Made by a program: the position numbers and the translations under genes. From Candidatus Gallipaludibacter merdavium (lineage in GTDB: Bacteria > Bacteroidota > Bacteroidia > Bacteroidales > Paludibacteraceae): DNA of 64,000 nt. The notes below the pieces were generated by a model. That model had not been told where the DNA came from. It saw only the letters and a list, made by a program, of their open reading frames with translations, and did not search any database. The stretch spans positions 1 through 64,000 of the forward strand of contig JADIMG010000068.1 in NCBI GenBank assembly GCA_017694875.1. The letters are read 5' to 3'. Shown here piece after piece: positions 27,594 through 37,115 of this stretch (positions are counted from its first letter, which is position 1; each line of letters opens with the position of its first letter).

Positions 27594-29669
27594 TTAACGT
27601 ATCCATTTGGCTGCCGTCTTTCCGGCTTTCAGTATGTAAACCTGCCCGATTGGATAATGGTTCAAATCTAGATTAATAATGTTTTCTTTCAAATCAATAC
27701 GCTGTATGAGTCGACCGTCTGTTGTATAGATGAATAGCGGATCGTCAGCATCTTTCTTATACACCATCAATATGCCATCTTCTGTCATATAGCGGACTTC
27801 CAATTGCGAAGAATCTTCTTTGGTTGTTACGCGTATAGGCTGCGAACCTTGTTTGATTTCAAATGCCTCTGAGCGTGATATCGCGTTTACAAGCACTTCG
27901 TAGGTCTTGTTGGGATCTAAGCCAGAGATAACGAAGCATGTGTCCGTTACCCACTCTTCTTCATATACAATACTTCCGAGCGTATCGGTAATGACAATAC
28001 TGTAGCCGTTGCTTTCCGATGGTCTATCCCACACGGCTTCCCAACAAACTAAAAAGCCGGATGAAAAGATAGTGGTAGGATCATATATGTCAGGCGATTG
28101 TATTTCTTCACCACCCATAAAGGTAAAGAATGCAGTATCGTTTTTGAGACTGATATCTGTAATTGGCTTACCTAATTCGGTTTTATCCCATAGGGTAGGA
28201 ATAAAATAGCCCGAGGTGAATGCCTTCGGATTATAGCGGCTGGTATATCTGCTTTGAGGTTCTATGTACACGCGCATGTGGTCTCTTTCCGATGGAGTAT
28301 TTGATGAATAGTTGTTTACATAATTCAGTTGCCATGCTCTTCTATCATAGTCAATATGCCAAAACAAAATGCCTTCACCAGGCAGGTATTCGTCCCAACC
28401 GGTTTGCTGGCGATATTCCATAATGAAAAATTCATTTGGGTCTGGGTCTTGCCCGTCCAAATTGTGTTTGCCATCAGCCAACAGAAATGCTTGATGCAAT
28501 GTGTCGGCTTGCTCTTCCATTGACTGGGTCAAAGGCAGCAGATAAAGGTATTCCGGACTGCTGATTTCGGTAGGTGTCAACCAACCCAGGAAGAAACGGT
28601 CGTATGCAGAATAGAGTGGGGGAGTGCGTCCTTCGTTGGAATAGGCTCCGCCGTCCATGATGCTCCAATAACCCAATGTTGTAGAATAACTGTCTTCTGT
28701 GTGATAATAGTCTGGCAATCCCAATACATGTCCAAACTCGTGGCAGAAGTTACCGATGCCACACATTTCCGTACCGGAAGTTCCTTTCAGCTCCGATGTG
28801 CAGGCATAGTCAAAAACTATTTTACCATCAATTTCAGTCTCTCCGTCTAATTCGTCGAAATATTTATCGATTACATAGCGGTGTGGCCATACTGTATTGG
28901 AAGCGGCACCTTCTGCTTCATTATAGCCCGCGTAATAGATGAATACGTTGTCAACAAATCCATCATTGTCCGTATCATATTGAGAAAAATCAATACCATT
29001 GTTATGGGCAGCCCAGCAGGCGTCCAGTGCCATTTGCGACGGACGTCTGTCTTGTCCCCGGATATTGCCGCCGTAATATTCCATATCATGTTCCAAAGTA
29101 TATGGACCCACCACATCAAATTCCGGTACGAACTGTCCTTGTGAGCAGGCCTTGAAGTAGTCTATGGCAGAGCCGGTAGCTCCGTTCTCGCTATATCCGG
29201 GCTCGTTCAGCAGCCGCCAGAATGCATTCTGTGCATCGGGTGTTACAAACTCCTTATCGGCAAAATTGACAAGAATCACCAATGTTTTGGGTGAACCTTG
29301 AAGCGGAAAACCTCCTATACGTTGTATAGATTGGGCAGCTTCTTTCATTTTGTTGGGGCGGCTTATGGCACGCTCATTCCATTCGGTCAATTGAAGGTGT
29401 GACAATGGATTGGCTTGCGTTGTTTGGCTCAGTCTGTCAGCCAGTTGTCCGTTTTTGTCTATATAATGAAAAATGCCTTCTTCATCCTCATTCACAATCC
29501 AGCCTTCAGCCGTAGCATAGCAGTGGTTAAACTCATCACCATGTAGATATAATGTAATCTTGCTACCGTCTTCCAACTCCTTTTCTATGGCTTTTGGAAT
29601 AGCGGGAACAGCATAAACCATGTATAAAGGTAATAGTAATAAAATTAATGGTAAAAATAACTTCTTCAT
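27594..29669 (-). CDS. Secreted M6 family metalloprotease
   Basis: A 691-residue protein with an N-terminal signal sequence (MKKLFLPLILLLLPLYMVYA) and an immune-inhibitor-A-like M6 peptidase domain. The zinc motif is CHEFGHVLGLPDYY, with H310, E311, H314 and the GLPD turn. A fibronectin-like region (about 535-630) precedes a C-terminal tail containing GRLIQRIDL and IGQVYILKAGKTAAKWIR. That tail resembles a type A sorting domain of the type IX secretion system, although none of the machinery is seen here. It is the first gene of the group with lysC and the GHL10 hydrolase, with its promoter at 29692-29726. Confidence 0.9.
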   Translation of the reverse strand: MKKLFLPLILLLLPLYMVYAVPAIPKAIEKELEDGSKITLYLHGDEFNHCYATAEGWIVNEDEEGIFHYIDKNGQLADRLSQTTQANPLSHLQLTEWNERAISRPNKMKEAAQSIQRIGGFPLQGSPKTLVILVNFADKEFVTPDAQNAFWRLLNEPGYSENGATGSAIDYFKACSQGQFVPEFDVVGPYTLEHDMEYYGGNIRGQDRRPSQMALDACWAAHNNGIDFSQYDTDNDGFVDNVFIYYAGYNEAEGAASNTVWPHRYVIDKYFDELDGETEIDGKIVFDYACTSELKGTSGTEMCGIGNFCHEFGHVLGLPDYYHTEDSYSTTLGYWSIMDGGAYSNEGRTPPLYSAYDRFFLGWLTPTEISSPEYLYLLPLTQSMEEQADTLHQAFLLADGKHNLDGQDPDPNEFFIMEYRQQTGWDEYLPGEGILFWHIDYDRRAWQLNYVNNYSSNTPSERDHMRVYIEPQSRYTSRYNPKAFTSGYFIPTLWDKTELGKPITDISLKNDTAFFTFMGGEEIQSPDIYDPTTIFSSGFLVCWEAVWDRPSESNGYSIVITDTLGSIVYEEEWVTDTCFVISGLDPNKTYEVLVNAISRSEAFEIKQGSQPIRVTTKEDSSQLEVRYMTEDGILMVYKKDADDPLFIYTTDGRLIQRIDLKENIINLDLNHYPIGQVYILKAGKTAAKWIR

Positions 29670-29691
29670 ATTAGTAGATTTATCTAGCTGG

Positions 29692-29726
29692 CAAATATAC
29701 AGTTTTTTTCGGATTATAAAAACAAA
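29692..29726 (-). promoter_or_regulatory. Promoter of the M6 protease operon
   Basis: The minus strand reads TTTG (29726-29723), 23 bases, then TATATTTG (29699-29692), about 23 bp before the ATG at 29669. The -33 element lies within the U-rich tail of the upstream terminator. Confidence 0.55.
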
Positions 29727-29733
29727 ATGAAAA

Positions 29734-29780
29734 TGAACTGCCCCGAAAAGTTTTTTGAGAAACTTCCAGAGGGCAGTTCA
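29734..29780 (-). terminator. Terminator after the outer-membrane barrel gene
   Basis: Inverted repeat TGAACTGCCC / GGGCAGTTCA (29734-29743 and 29771-29780), with a smaller nested AAGTTT/AAACTT stem. On the minus strand it is followed by a T-rich stretch (29712-29733). It lies 47 bp after the barrel gene's stop and should separate it from the M6 protease operon. Confidence 0.65.
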
Positions 29781-29826
29781 CTGTATAATTGCCGGTAAAG
29801 CTATGGCTTTTCAGCGTTTTCTTTGC

Positions 29827-31500
29827 TTAAAATGCTACCGATGCGCCTACCAAAAATTGGATGCCATAGCTTTCGTAGGCATAATAGGTGGCATATTTGT
29901 TATGGGCTATGTTGTTTACTTTTACAAAGGCCGACAGCCATTTGTTGGGGGTGTAAATGCAACCCACATTGATGTTGTAGCCCATGTCAAGTTGCCGGGT
30001 TTCAAACAACATCTGGTTATTGGCATCAGCTGTAGCCACCAGTGCCTTTTTGTCGCCGGTCAGAGTCGCATCCAGTTGCACAGACCATTTGGTGGTGATA
30101 TTGTATCTGATATCAGTCCAAACGTTCCATGCAGGTCTGTCCCATGCCGTTTCGCCTTCTTTCATAATCCACAGGTGATAAGCTCCACCGAGGTTCAACC
30201 ATACCTTATCTTGGAAGTGGTAGTCAAGATTCAATCCGGCATTGATGGTCGATGCATTCTGGTGCAATACCTGAAATCTGTCAGCCGTGGTGTTGTAGTA
30301 GTAGAATCGTTCGTTCTTGATATAAGAATAGGCAATGAACGGGTTGATAAGCAGCCCATTCGCAGGCTTGATTTTCAGTCCGAATTCAGCTTGGATAGGG
30401 CTATAGGTGGCAACAGTGTCAGCCAGCACTTGGTTCAAGTCCATATATCTGTTGTCATTCAGCCATATTTCCGCTTTATTGTAGGTATAGGAACCAGTAG
30501 CATTCAAGTACATGCTCACCATATCAGGATTGGCTTTCCATTCAAAGCGCACGTCTGGTGAGGGGGCTATCTTGAATTGGTCGGTAATCAACATATCAAT
30601 ATTGACACCTGCCTGCACCCGGACAACATCATTGGTATAGCTGTAATAAGGAAGTGCGTGTATAAAGGTGGTTGTATGAATGTCATACGGAGCCATGTAA
30701 AAGATGTTGTCCATATCAGCTTCCAGGCCTATTTTGTGTCCGTTGCCCACAGTTCCGCCAATCGCTCCCTTTGTCTTGATAGTGTGAGTACCGGTTTGGT
30801 TGCCCAAATTGAAGTGCTCATACCCGGTCTGTAATAGGTAATCCAACTGCGAATTGGCAGTCGAGCGCCATCCGACAACGGCTTCTGCATCCCAAATGCT
30901 TGCTGTTTCCATTTCGCTGGGTGGAAACTGCTTCCAGTCATAGATAGAAGTACTGTCCACATAAGCCTTTCCATATCGGTTATAGAAACTGTTTGCTGCG
31001 GAAAGATTTACATATATTTCTGAAGTGTTGAACAATTTCCGGAAGTCGATACCGAAATCCGTTTCGCTCAGTGTCTTGTAACCGAAAGCTCCATAGTGAT
31101 GCGCATAAACCCCCATTTTCATGTCTCTCTCATTCAGCAACTGGTAATGCAGGTCAGCCAGTGTGTTCCAATACATACCTAACCCTAAGCGTACAAAACC
31201 GTTTTCCGATTGTGGCGTGTTGAAAGCCAATTGTGGGTATTCCAGCGTAGGAATGCTTTTTTCGGCTTTTATGGGTCTGTTGAAATCCGTATACACCACT
31301 TCTCTTTGAACAGCTTGCGATGTTTTCACTTGTGCTTTGCCGTCCAGTTTGGTGGCTTCCTTGATTAAGGGTGTATATTCACGTTCCACTGTAACTTTCC
31401 GCTCAAAAACGCTGTCATTTTCGGTTGTATTGTTTTCTGCTGCGATGGGCATTGCAGCAACAAGCCATATTCCAGCAGCATAGATGATGTTCTTTTTCAT
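29827..31500 (-). CDS. Outer-membrane beta-barrel protein (TonB-receptor-like)
   Basis: A 557-residue secreted protein with signal peptide MKKNIIYAAGIWLVAAMPIA. From about residue 100 onward it shows alternating aromatic/hydrophobic strands typical of an outer-membrane barrel, ending in phenylalanine (LVGASVAF). No plug domain or TonB box was recognised. The N-terminal 100 residues are a soluble segment with VTVEREYTPLIKEATKLDGK. The gene starts 44 bp after the large TPR gene on the same strand, so the two probably form one operon and may act together at the envelope. Function unknown. Confidence 0.8.
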   Translation of the reverse strand: MKKNIIYAAGIWLVAAMPIAAENNTTENDSVFERKVTVEREYTPLIKEATKLDGKAQVKTSQAVQREVVYTDFNRPIKAEKSIPTLEYPQLAFNTPQSENGFVRLGLGMYWNTLADLHYQLLNERDMKMGVYAHHYGAFGYKTLSETDFGIDFRKLFNTSEIYVNLSAANSFYNRYGKAYVDSTSIYDWKQFPPSEMETASIWDAEAVVGWRSTANSQLDYLLQTGYEHFNLGNQTGTHTIKTKGAIGGTVGNGHKIGLEADMDNIFYMAPYDIHTTTFIHALPYYSYTNDVVRVQAGVNIDMLITDQFKIAPSPDVRFEWKANPDMVSMYLNATGSYTYNKAEIWLNDNRYMDLNQVLADTVATYSPIQAEFGLKIKPANGLLINPFIAYSYIKNERFYYYNTTADRFQVLHQNASTINAGLNLDYHFQDKVWLNLGGAYHLWIMKEGETAWDRPAWNVWTDIRYNITTKWSVQLDATLTGDKKALVATADANNQMLFETRQLDMGYNINVGCIYTPNKWLSAFVKVNNIAHNKYATYYAYESYGIQFLVGASVAF

Positions 31501-31544
31501 ATGTCAATTTCTATTGATTTCTTGATAAATGTTTTTCTGCTCTA

Positions 31545-34500
31545 TTATTCGGTTACCACGCGTTCACTCTCTCTTTCAGCAATCAGTGCCAGACGTTCTT
31601 TAATCAGGTCATCCACGTCGTCATTGCCTTTGTAGTTGTTGGAGAGGCTCAGCAGATACTGTTTGGCCTGGAAGTCATCACCCCGTTTCATATAGATGTC
31701 GGCCAGCAATATGAAACTCTTGGCCAGCCAGTATTGGTAGGGCGTATTTTTACTGGCAAAATCCATAATTTCCGATTCTGCCGTATCCATATCGCCTTGG
31801 TTGAAATAGAGTAGGGCAAGCAGATATTTTGCTTCCGCTCCCATTTCGTCATTGGTTTGCGAACTCAAATAGGACAGGTCAGCCGTCGCCAACATCGGTT
31901 GTTCCAATGCCAGATAGGCTTTGGCTCTCGTATAGCGTGCTTCTTTCTGCATTTCCTCGTTTGTCTGCCCGTCTTTCACTATCTCGTTGGCTTGGGTAAT
32001 TACATCCTGATAGCGTTCCAGCTTGTTGTCACATCTCATCACACCGATACGTGCCGCATTGACCAGCTCGATTTTTCCTGCCACAGTTTGCAGTTGGCTG
32101 AAATAGACACGTGCAGAGTCATACAATTGCAGGTCGTAGGCCAGTTCCGCACATTTGGTATAGGCTTCTTCCGTATATTGGTTGTTGGCCATTTTAGTCA
32201 GCGCATCATAGGCTTTCAGTGCCTCTTTCTTGTTGTCCAGCTGATATTGGCTGTCAGCCAGATAATACCATGCCATTGTGCAATAGCGTCCCACTGGGCA
32301 ATAGTTCTGTATATAGCCTTCCATTCCTATAATGGCGGCTTTCAGATTGCCTTGGGTATATTGCAGTTCGGCAGCCACATAGGTCAGAGAATCTTCCTTG
32401 TTTTCCGAAGGAACGGTTATAACGGTGCCCAACGTTTTCGTGTAGGCCAGATATTCGCTGATTTGGTTCAGGGCAATGTATGCCGATTCAATTCCTTGCA
32501 ATGCGGTATAGGATTCTTCGCTGCCCGGATAATTGCTGATGACTTTCTTGTAGGCAGTGATGGCATTTTCCTGTTGTCCCATATTGGCATAGGTCATACC
32601 GATTTCCACTGCGGCCACGCGTGCCAGATTGCTGTGTGGATAGGAAGCCAACAGTCTGTTGTAGCTGTCAATGGCAGAAGGATATTCTTCTTTCATCTGG
32701 TAGGCACGTGCCATTTCATACAGAGCATCGTCAGCATAATCCGATTTTGGATATTGTTTCACCAGTTTTTCTTCCAGTAATATTTTGTCATCATATTTTT
32801 TGAGCAATCCCATGATGTTGGCACGTTGGAAATAGGCATAATCCGCCCCTTGCCGTCCAATGCCAATCACACGTGCATAATAGTTTTCGGCAGGTCCAAA
32901 GTCTCTTCCCTGGAAATAGCAGTCGCCAATGCGGTTGAGTGCATCCGAGTGCATCTCTTTCATTTTGTCTTTCTCAATGGCAGTATAGCTGAGGAAGTAG
33001 GGAATGGCATCTTTGTATTTGTGCTGTGCAAAGCAGGCATATCCCGCCAGGTAATAAGCCAATGCCTTGTTGGGATTCTGGTTGATATCGCTTCGTCCGA
33101 ACAGCACTTTCAGGTCGGCTTCCGCCAAAGCATATTGTCCTGATTTGTAGAAACATTCAGCTCTCCAATACAGGCAGTCTCCCACATAAGCCCCAGTCTC
33201 GTCACAGGCTATGGCGTCATTGAAATATTGTACGGCTTCTCCCCAGCGTTTGGCATTGCAAAACATCACACCCATACGGTAGAGCAGATAGTGTTTGGTA
33301 GCCGTCAGTCGTTGGTCGTCCGCATTGACCATCAGCAATGCGTCGTATGCCTCTTTGAAGTTGTTGGTGCGAAGCAGCACATCACCGAATAACCGATAGG
33401 CTTCGCTGATATGTTTGGAATTGGGGTATTGCGTAATGAAGTTCACAAATGCATTGACCGACTCCCCGAACGTATCGTCCGATTCATAGGTGGTCAAGGC
33501 ATAGTTGAACATGGCTTCCTCGTGAATTTGGGCGTCAAAGTTCGTGTTTACGGCATTGCTGAAAGCCAGGCGTGCATTGTTCTTGTCACCAAGTTTTACG
33601 TAGGCATTACCGATATGCAGGTAAGCGTTTTCCGTCATCAGATCCTCCGTCGTAGTGGTTTGGGTCAGATATTGGATAGCTTCCTTGTATTGTCCTTGTT
33701 GGTAATAGGAAAAGCCAAGCATATACAAATCGTTGCGTTGCAGTTTCTTTTCTTTTTCCGTATAGGCTTTCAGGTGTTGGGCGGCCATACCATAGTTTTG
33801 CCGTTCATAATACAGTTCTCCCAACATGCGGTGCAGTTCCGTCTGGTTTTCCTTGTTGTTGCTTTTCAGTAATTCAGTAGCTCTGTCCACCACCTCGTCA
33901 TAGTTGTTCAGATAGTAATATATCTGCACAATATAATAGGGAACATTGTTGGCGTAGTCCGGATTTCCTTCCAGTTGCAGGAAGTAGGGGAGTGCCTTTT
34001 CATAGTCCTTCATCGTGTAGAGGCCATAGGCATAGTAGAATTGTGCGGCTACCTGATAGCGTGTTTTTCTGTCCATCACCTTTTTGAAGGTTTGCGTAGC
34101 GGCGGCAGTCTCACCTTCTTTCATCTGTGCATAGGCTTTGTAGAAAAGGTAGTCATCGGCCTGCCGTTTCGACAGATAGCGTTCGTTCACTTGGTCAAAC
34201 TCCTTGAGCGCCTGTTTATACCGTTCGTTTTCCGTCAGGAGCATGCCTGCCATATAGTGCAGTTCCGAACCATAGGGGGTATAGGGATATTCTTTCAGAT
34301 AATTTTTGATTTGCCCTTCTGCATCCGGCAATCTTAATTCATAGGCACAAAATGTTTTATAGAGTGCCAGTTCATCCTTTTTGATGCTCAGGTCTTTGTC
34401 CGCTTCGGTTAGCGCTTCCGAGAAAATCCGGTAGGCTTCCCCAAATTTTTTCTGTTCAAACAAGTCTTTGCCTTTTCGGGTATATTCATCACTCATGGGC

Positions 34501-34574
34501 ATGTTCTGAGCTCTTTGCGCATACATGGAAAAGCTGCAGAGAAAGCTCAGCAATACAATACAGAAATGTTTCAT
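31545..34574 (-). CDS. Large secreted tetratricopeptide repeat protein
   Basis: A 1009-residue protein with a signal peptide (MKHFCIVLLSFLCSFSMYAQ) followed by tetratricopeptide repeats along nearly its whole length; typical units include the segments YFNDAIACDETGAYVGDCLY, DALYEMARAYQMKEEYPSAI and AEIGMTYANMGQ-like helices. No enzymatic domain was seen, so it is a periplasmic or surface scaffold. It pairs with the downstream outer-membrane barrel gene (44 bp gap). A promoter lies at 34617-34624. Large TPR envelope proteins are common in Bacteroidota; no specific role can be assigned. Confidence 0.85.
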   Translation of the reverse strand: MKHFCIVLLSFLCSFSMYAQRAQNMPMSDEYTRKGKDLFEQKKFGEAYRIFSEALTEADKDLSIKKDELALYKTFCAYELRLPDAEGQIKNYLKEYPYTPYGSELHYMAGMLLTENERYKQALKEFDQVNERYLSKRQADDYLFYKAYAQMKEGETAAATQTFKKVMDRKTRYQVAAQFYYAYGLYTMKDYEKALPYFLQLEGNPDYANNVPYYIVQIYYYLNNYDEVVDRATELLKSNNKENQTELHRMLGELYYERQNYGMAAQHLKAYTEKEKKLQRNDLYMLGFSYYQQGQYKEAIQYLTQTTTTEDLMTENAYLHIGNAYVKLGDKNNARLAFSNAVNTNFDAQIHEEAMFNYALTTYESDDTFGESVNAFVNFITQYPNSKHISEAYRLFGDVLLRTNNFKEAYDALLMVNADDQRLTATKHYLLYRMGVMFCNAKRWGEAVQYFNDAIACDETGAYVGDCLYWRAECFYKSGQYALAEADLKVLFGRSDINQNPNKALAYYLAGYACFAQHKYKDAIPYFLSYTAIEKDKMKEMHSDALNRIGDCYFQGRDFGPAENYYARVIGIGRQGADYAYFQRANIMGLLKKYDDKILLEEKLVKQYPKSDYADDALYEMARAYQMKEEYPSAIDSYNRLLASYPHSNLARVAAVEIGMTYANMGQQENAITAYKKVISNYPGSEESYTALQGIESAYIALNQISEYLAYTKTLGTVITVPSENKEDSLTYVAAELQYTQGNLKAAIIGMEGYIQNYCPVGRYCTMAWYYLADSQYQLDNKKEALKAYDALTKMANNQYTEEAYTKCAELAYDLQLYDSARVYFSQLQTVAGKIELVNAARIGVMRCDNKLERYQDVITQANEIVKDGQTNEEMQKEARYTRAKAYLALEQPMLATADLSYLSSQTNDEMGAEAKYLLALLYFNQGDMDTAESEIMDFASKNTPYQYWLAKSFILLADIYMKRGDDFQAKQYLLSLSNNYKGNDDVDDLIKERLALIAERESERVVTE

Positions 34575-34616
34575 AATGTTATAGTTCGATTGCTATTAAT
34601 CAGTGCTAATAATTCG

Positions 34617-34624
34617 CAAAGTTA
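34617..34624 (-). promoter_or_regulatory. -7 promoter element of the TPR/barrel operon
   Basis: The minus strand reads TAACTTTG, matching the TAnnTTTG consensus, 42 bp before the TPR gene's ATG. A -33 element was not clearly seen. Confidence 0.5.
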
Positions 34625-34698
34625 ATACAACGCCCTCTAACTACAAAATCCGTTGGCTATTTTCTGGACTTGTTTTCTCGGTTGGCCACCTGGGAGCT

Positions 34699-35427
34699 TT
34701 AGTTTTTTAAACCTCCGTGCACCACTTCCTTAAAATAAAATCCGCGTGTTTGTCCGTCCGTCATTTCCAACACAAGCTGTCCGTCGGCTTTCACTTCCTT
34801 GATGCGTGCCTGGAAACTCTTGCCGTCGGCCACCCATTCGTGCCAGCCTTCCTTTCGATACAGGTGTTGCGCATACAGATTTCTGATATCCTGTTCGTGT
34901 CCTTCCACCAGTTGTTGCTTGTAATAGGCCAGACGTTCCATTATTTCTTCCAGCACTTTCCGCTTGTCATATTCCTGGCCGGTTATTTGTTTGAGCGATA
35001 TGGGATTGGGTGCATCACTTACGAATACCGTTTGGTTCAGGTTCAGGCCAATGCCCGCAATGCAACTGCGTATCGTGCTGCCGCTGAAGCTGTTTTCAAT
35101 CAACGTACCGCTTATTTTCTTGTCCTTCCAGTAGATGTCGTTTGGCCATTTGATGCGGATGTCGTCTGTATATCTGTCCAGCACATCCTTGAGTGCCAGC
35201 GCCACGATTTCCGACAGGATAAAATGCTCGCTGATGGGCAAATCTTTCGGACGTATCAGTGTGCTCATCAGCAGGTTCTGCCCCTTTTCGCTCTCCCATT
35301 TGTTGCCCACTTGTCCTCTTCCAGCGGTTTGGTAATAGGTATAGAGGGTAAAACCGTCGGGCAGTTCCTTTTCTTTCAGCAATGCCGCCAGAGCGCTGTT
35401 CGTGCTATTTGTTTTCGCTACATACAT
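34699..35427 (-). CDS. birA: Biotin--[acetyl-CoA-carboxylase] ligase
   Basis: Attaches biotin to the carrier lysine of biotin-dependent carboxylases. The biotin/ATP-binding motif AGRGQVGNKW starts near residue 35, KWPNDIYW follows, and a small C-terminal SH3-like domain ends the protein. No N-terminal helix-turn-helix is present, so it should be a ligase without repressor function. A TTG at 35445 is in frame, but the ATG at 35427 gives MYVAKTNSTNS, the family's usual start, and 242 residues. It overlaps the end of dacB by 23 bp. Confidence 0.93.
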   Translation of the reverse strand: MYVAKTNSTNSALAALLKEKELPDGFTLYTYYQTAGRGQVGNKWESEKGQNLLMSTLIRPKDLPISEHFILSEIVALALKDVLDRYTDDIRIKWPNDIYWKDKKISGTLIENSFSGSTIRSCIAGIGLNLNQTVFVSDAPNPISLKQITGQEYDKRKVLEEIMERLAYYKQQLVEGHEQDIRNLYAQHLYRKEGWHEWVADGKSFQARIKEVKADGQLVLEMTDGQTRGFYFKEVVHGGLKN

Positions 35428-36823
35428 GGAGTAAGAAACGTTCAATAAGGTGTTGTTTGGTTTTTGATTTTCCGCCGCCGTTGTTCACAATCACACAAAA
35501 CAGATATCTTTTTCCATTGGCATCTATATATCCGCTATAGCTTTTCACGCGGCTGGTGGTTCCACTTTTGGCATGTACTTTTCCGTGTAAGGATGTACCG
35601 TTCAGAAAAGACATCAGTGTACCGCTTTCTCCCGCCACAGGCAGGGAATTCTTGAAATCCTCCGCATGCACGCTTTTGTTGAGCATGTAGTCCAGCAGGT
35701 TGACAAACACTTTGGCCGGTATGCCGTTCATGGGCGATAGTCCCGAACCGTCGCGTTGGATGAATTCCGTTTGATAGGCAATACGGTTTCTCCAGTAGCT
35801 CTCAATCACTGCAATCGACGAGTTGGTACTGGAAGGCACTTGTGCCAGGCTACCCAAGTATCTGAACAGTTGTTCCGCATAGTGGTTGTTGCTCTTGAAA
35901 TTGATTTCCGCAATGATGTTTCTGAGTTCGGGTGATTGGTGCACAAAAATCCGTTGTCTTTCGCCACCTTGTTTCAGCGTGTAGTCGGCACTGTCTCTCA
36001 CGAAAATGCCTGCATCTCTCAGTCGGTCTGTCAGGTGTTGAGCCAGCAGCAGTCCGGGGTTGGGAATGTCTCCTTTCAGTCCGAAAAGTCCACTGTTGGC
36101 AGGTATGTTTCCCGTCAGGTAGCGTGTGTTGCTGAATGGCACGCCATGTACATACGCCTCGTCATAAAGGGTTGTGGAGGTGCGCAAATGGTTTTCCACC
36201 ACCAGCCCCGGTATGTATGGGATGGTTTTTGTCAGTATCGGTTGCGTGCCCACAGCGCCGCCTATCAATTGGAAATTGAGCGTATTGTCCATATAGGAAA
36301 TGGCACATATACCCGGCGCATAATAATTGCCGATGTCTTCCCATATCCAGCCACTGTTCACTGCTTCGGCGTCGAAAAACGACATGTCGGCAATCACTTT
36401 TCCTTCAATGCGTGTAATGCCGTATTTTCTGATTTGTTGTATCCAGGTGTTGATGAAATTCATGTTGCCCAGTCGGTGTGAGCCTAACGTTGGGTCGCCT
36501 GTACCTCTTATATATAGATTGCCGTGCAGCGTTCCGTTGCTGTCCGTTTGTCCGTCGGTTTCAATATAGGTTTCAAATTTGAAGTCCCCACCCAGTAGTT
36601 CAAGGGCTGTGGCTGTGGTAATCAGTTTGGTGATGGAGGCAGGTACCGCCAGTTTTTCGCTGTCATGTTCCGCCAGTATTTTTCCGCTGCCCGATTCCTT
36701 GACCAATACATAGATATTGGCTTGTCGCAGTAAAGGTTGGTTGATGAAGTCCTCAATGGCATCTGCCCGGCATACCGTCACGGCATAAACCACGGCACAT
36801 AGCAATAATGCAATACGTTTCAT
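35405..36823 (-). CDS. dacB: D-alanyl-D-alanine carboxypeptidase/endopeptidase (PBP4/DacB family)
   Basis: Periplasmic peptidase S13 that trims or cuts peptidoglycan cross-links. The signal peptide is at 1-20 (MKRIALLLCAVVYAVTVCRA). The SxxK motif SITK is at residues 63-66, SNN lies in KSNNHYAEQLFR and the KSG motif in HAKSGTTSRVKSYSGY. The mature length is normal for the class C type with an extra domain between SxxK and SxN. The ATG at 36823 is preferred over an upstream extension to 36934. It heads a two-gene group with birA. Confidence 0.93.
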   Translation of the reverse strand: MKRIALLLCAVVYAVTVCRADAIEDFINQPLLRQANIYVLVKESGSGKILAEHDSEKLAVPASITKLITTATALELLGGDFKFETYIETDGQTDSNGTLHGNLYIRGTGDPTLGSHRLGNMNFINTWIQQIRKYGITRIEGKVIADMSFFDAEAVNSGWIWEDIGNYYAPGICAISYMDNTLNFQLIGGAVGTQPILTKTIPYIPGLVVENHLRTSTTLYDEAYVHGVPFSNTRYLTGNIPANSGLFGLKGDIPNPGLLLAQHLTDRLRDAGIFVRDSADYTLKQGGERQRIFVHQSPELRNIIAEINFKSNNHYAEQLFRYLGSLAQVPSSTNSSIAVIESYWRNRIAYQTEFIQRDGSGLSPMNGIPAKVFVNLLDYMLNKSVHAEDFKNSLPVAGESGTLMSFLNGTSLHGKVHAKSGTTSRVKSYSGYIDANGKRYLFCVIVNNGGGKSKTKQHLIERFLLHVCSENK

Positions 36824-36947
36824 TATAATATAGGTATATAAAATTCGGTTGTTGCAAACAAGTTGCGAAAGTACGCATTTTTTTTCAAACCGATTCCTGG
36901 TGAGTGCAAAAACATACTTTTGTGTTCCACTCATTTATCCGCCCCTT

Positions 36948-36975
36948 CTGGATTCCGTATCAAGTACGGAATGAC
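36948..36975 (+). repeat. Palindromic repeat, left cluster copy 1
   Basis: CTGG, then arms ATTCCGTA / TACGGAAT around the loop TCAAG, then GACC. It is the same element as in the right cluster (60586-62300) but with a distinct stem, in which both arms have changed together. The 500-bp stretch between dacB and the MBOAT gene holds this, two further copies and a weak promoter; no gene was found in it. Confidence 0.7.
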
Positions 36976-37030
36976 CCCGCTCTTTTCCTTGCTTATCCTA
37001 AAAGCTAAAGATTATAGCGTCCGTCTTAAT

Positions 37031-37058
37031 CGTCATACTGCAGGAATGCGGTATCCAG
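37031..37058 (-). repeat. Palindromic repeat, left cluster copy 2
   Basis: Inverse orientation: CGTCATAC, loop region, then GCGGTATCCAG. The preceding segment AGCGTCCGTCTTAATCG (37016-37032) is the reverse complement, with one mismatch, of the segment attached to copies in the right cluster. The core and the following 30 or so bases recur as copy 3. Confidence 0.7.
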
Positions 37059-37087
37059 AAGCATAGGACAATAGCATCTGTAGCAAT

Positions 37088-37115
37088 CGTCATACCGCAG
37101 AAATGCGGTATCCAG
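37088..37115 (-). repeat. Palindromic repeat, left cluster copy 3
   Basis: CGTCATACCGCAG, then AAATGCGGTATCCAG: arms ATACCGCA/TGCGGTAT on the minus strand. The stretch from GCGGTATCCAG through GCATCTGTAGCAA is a direct repeat of that following copy 2 (37048-37085 against 37105-37142, one mismatch). Confidence 0.7.

Noticed and set aside
29755..30561. 268-residue plus-strand frame opposite the barrel gene
   Set aside because: Antisense to a well-supported secreted barrel gene. No motif, and it includes the terminator.
31857..32780. 307-residue plus-strand frame opposite the TPR gene
   Set aside because: Antisense shadow of the TPR repeats. Phe/Ile/Gln-rich composition typical of reversed coding sequence.
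36948..37115. Left repeat hairpins as terminators of the dacB region
   Set aside because: They lie upstream of dacB, not downstream, and have no U-tail on either strand.
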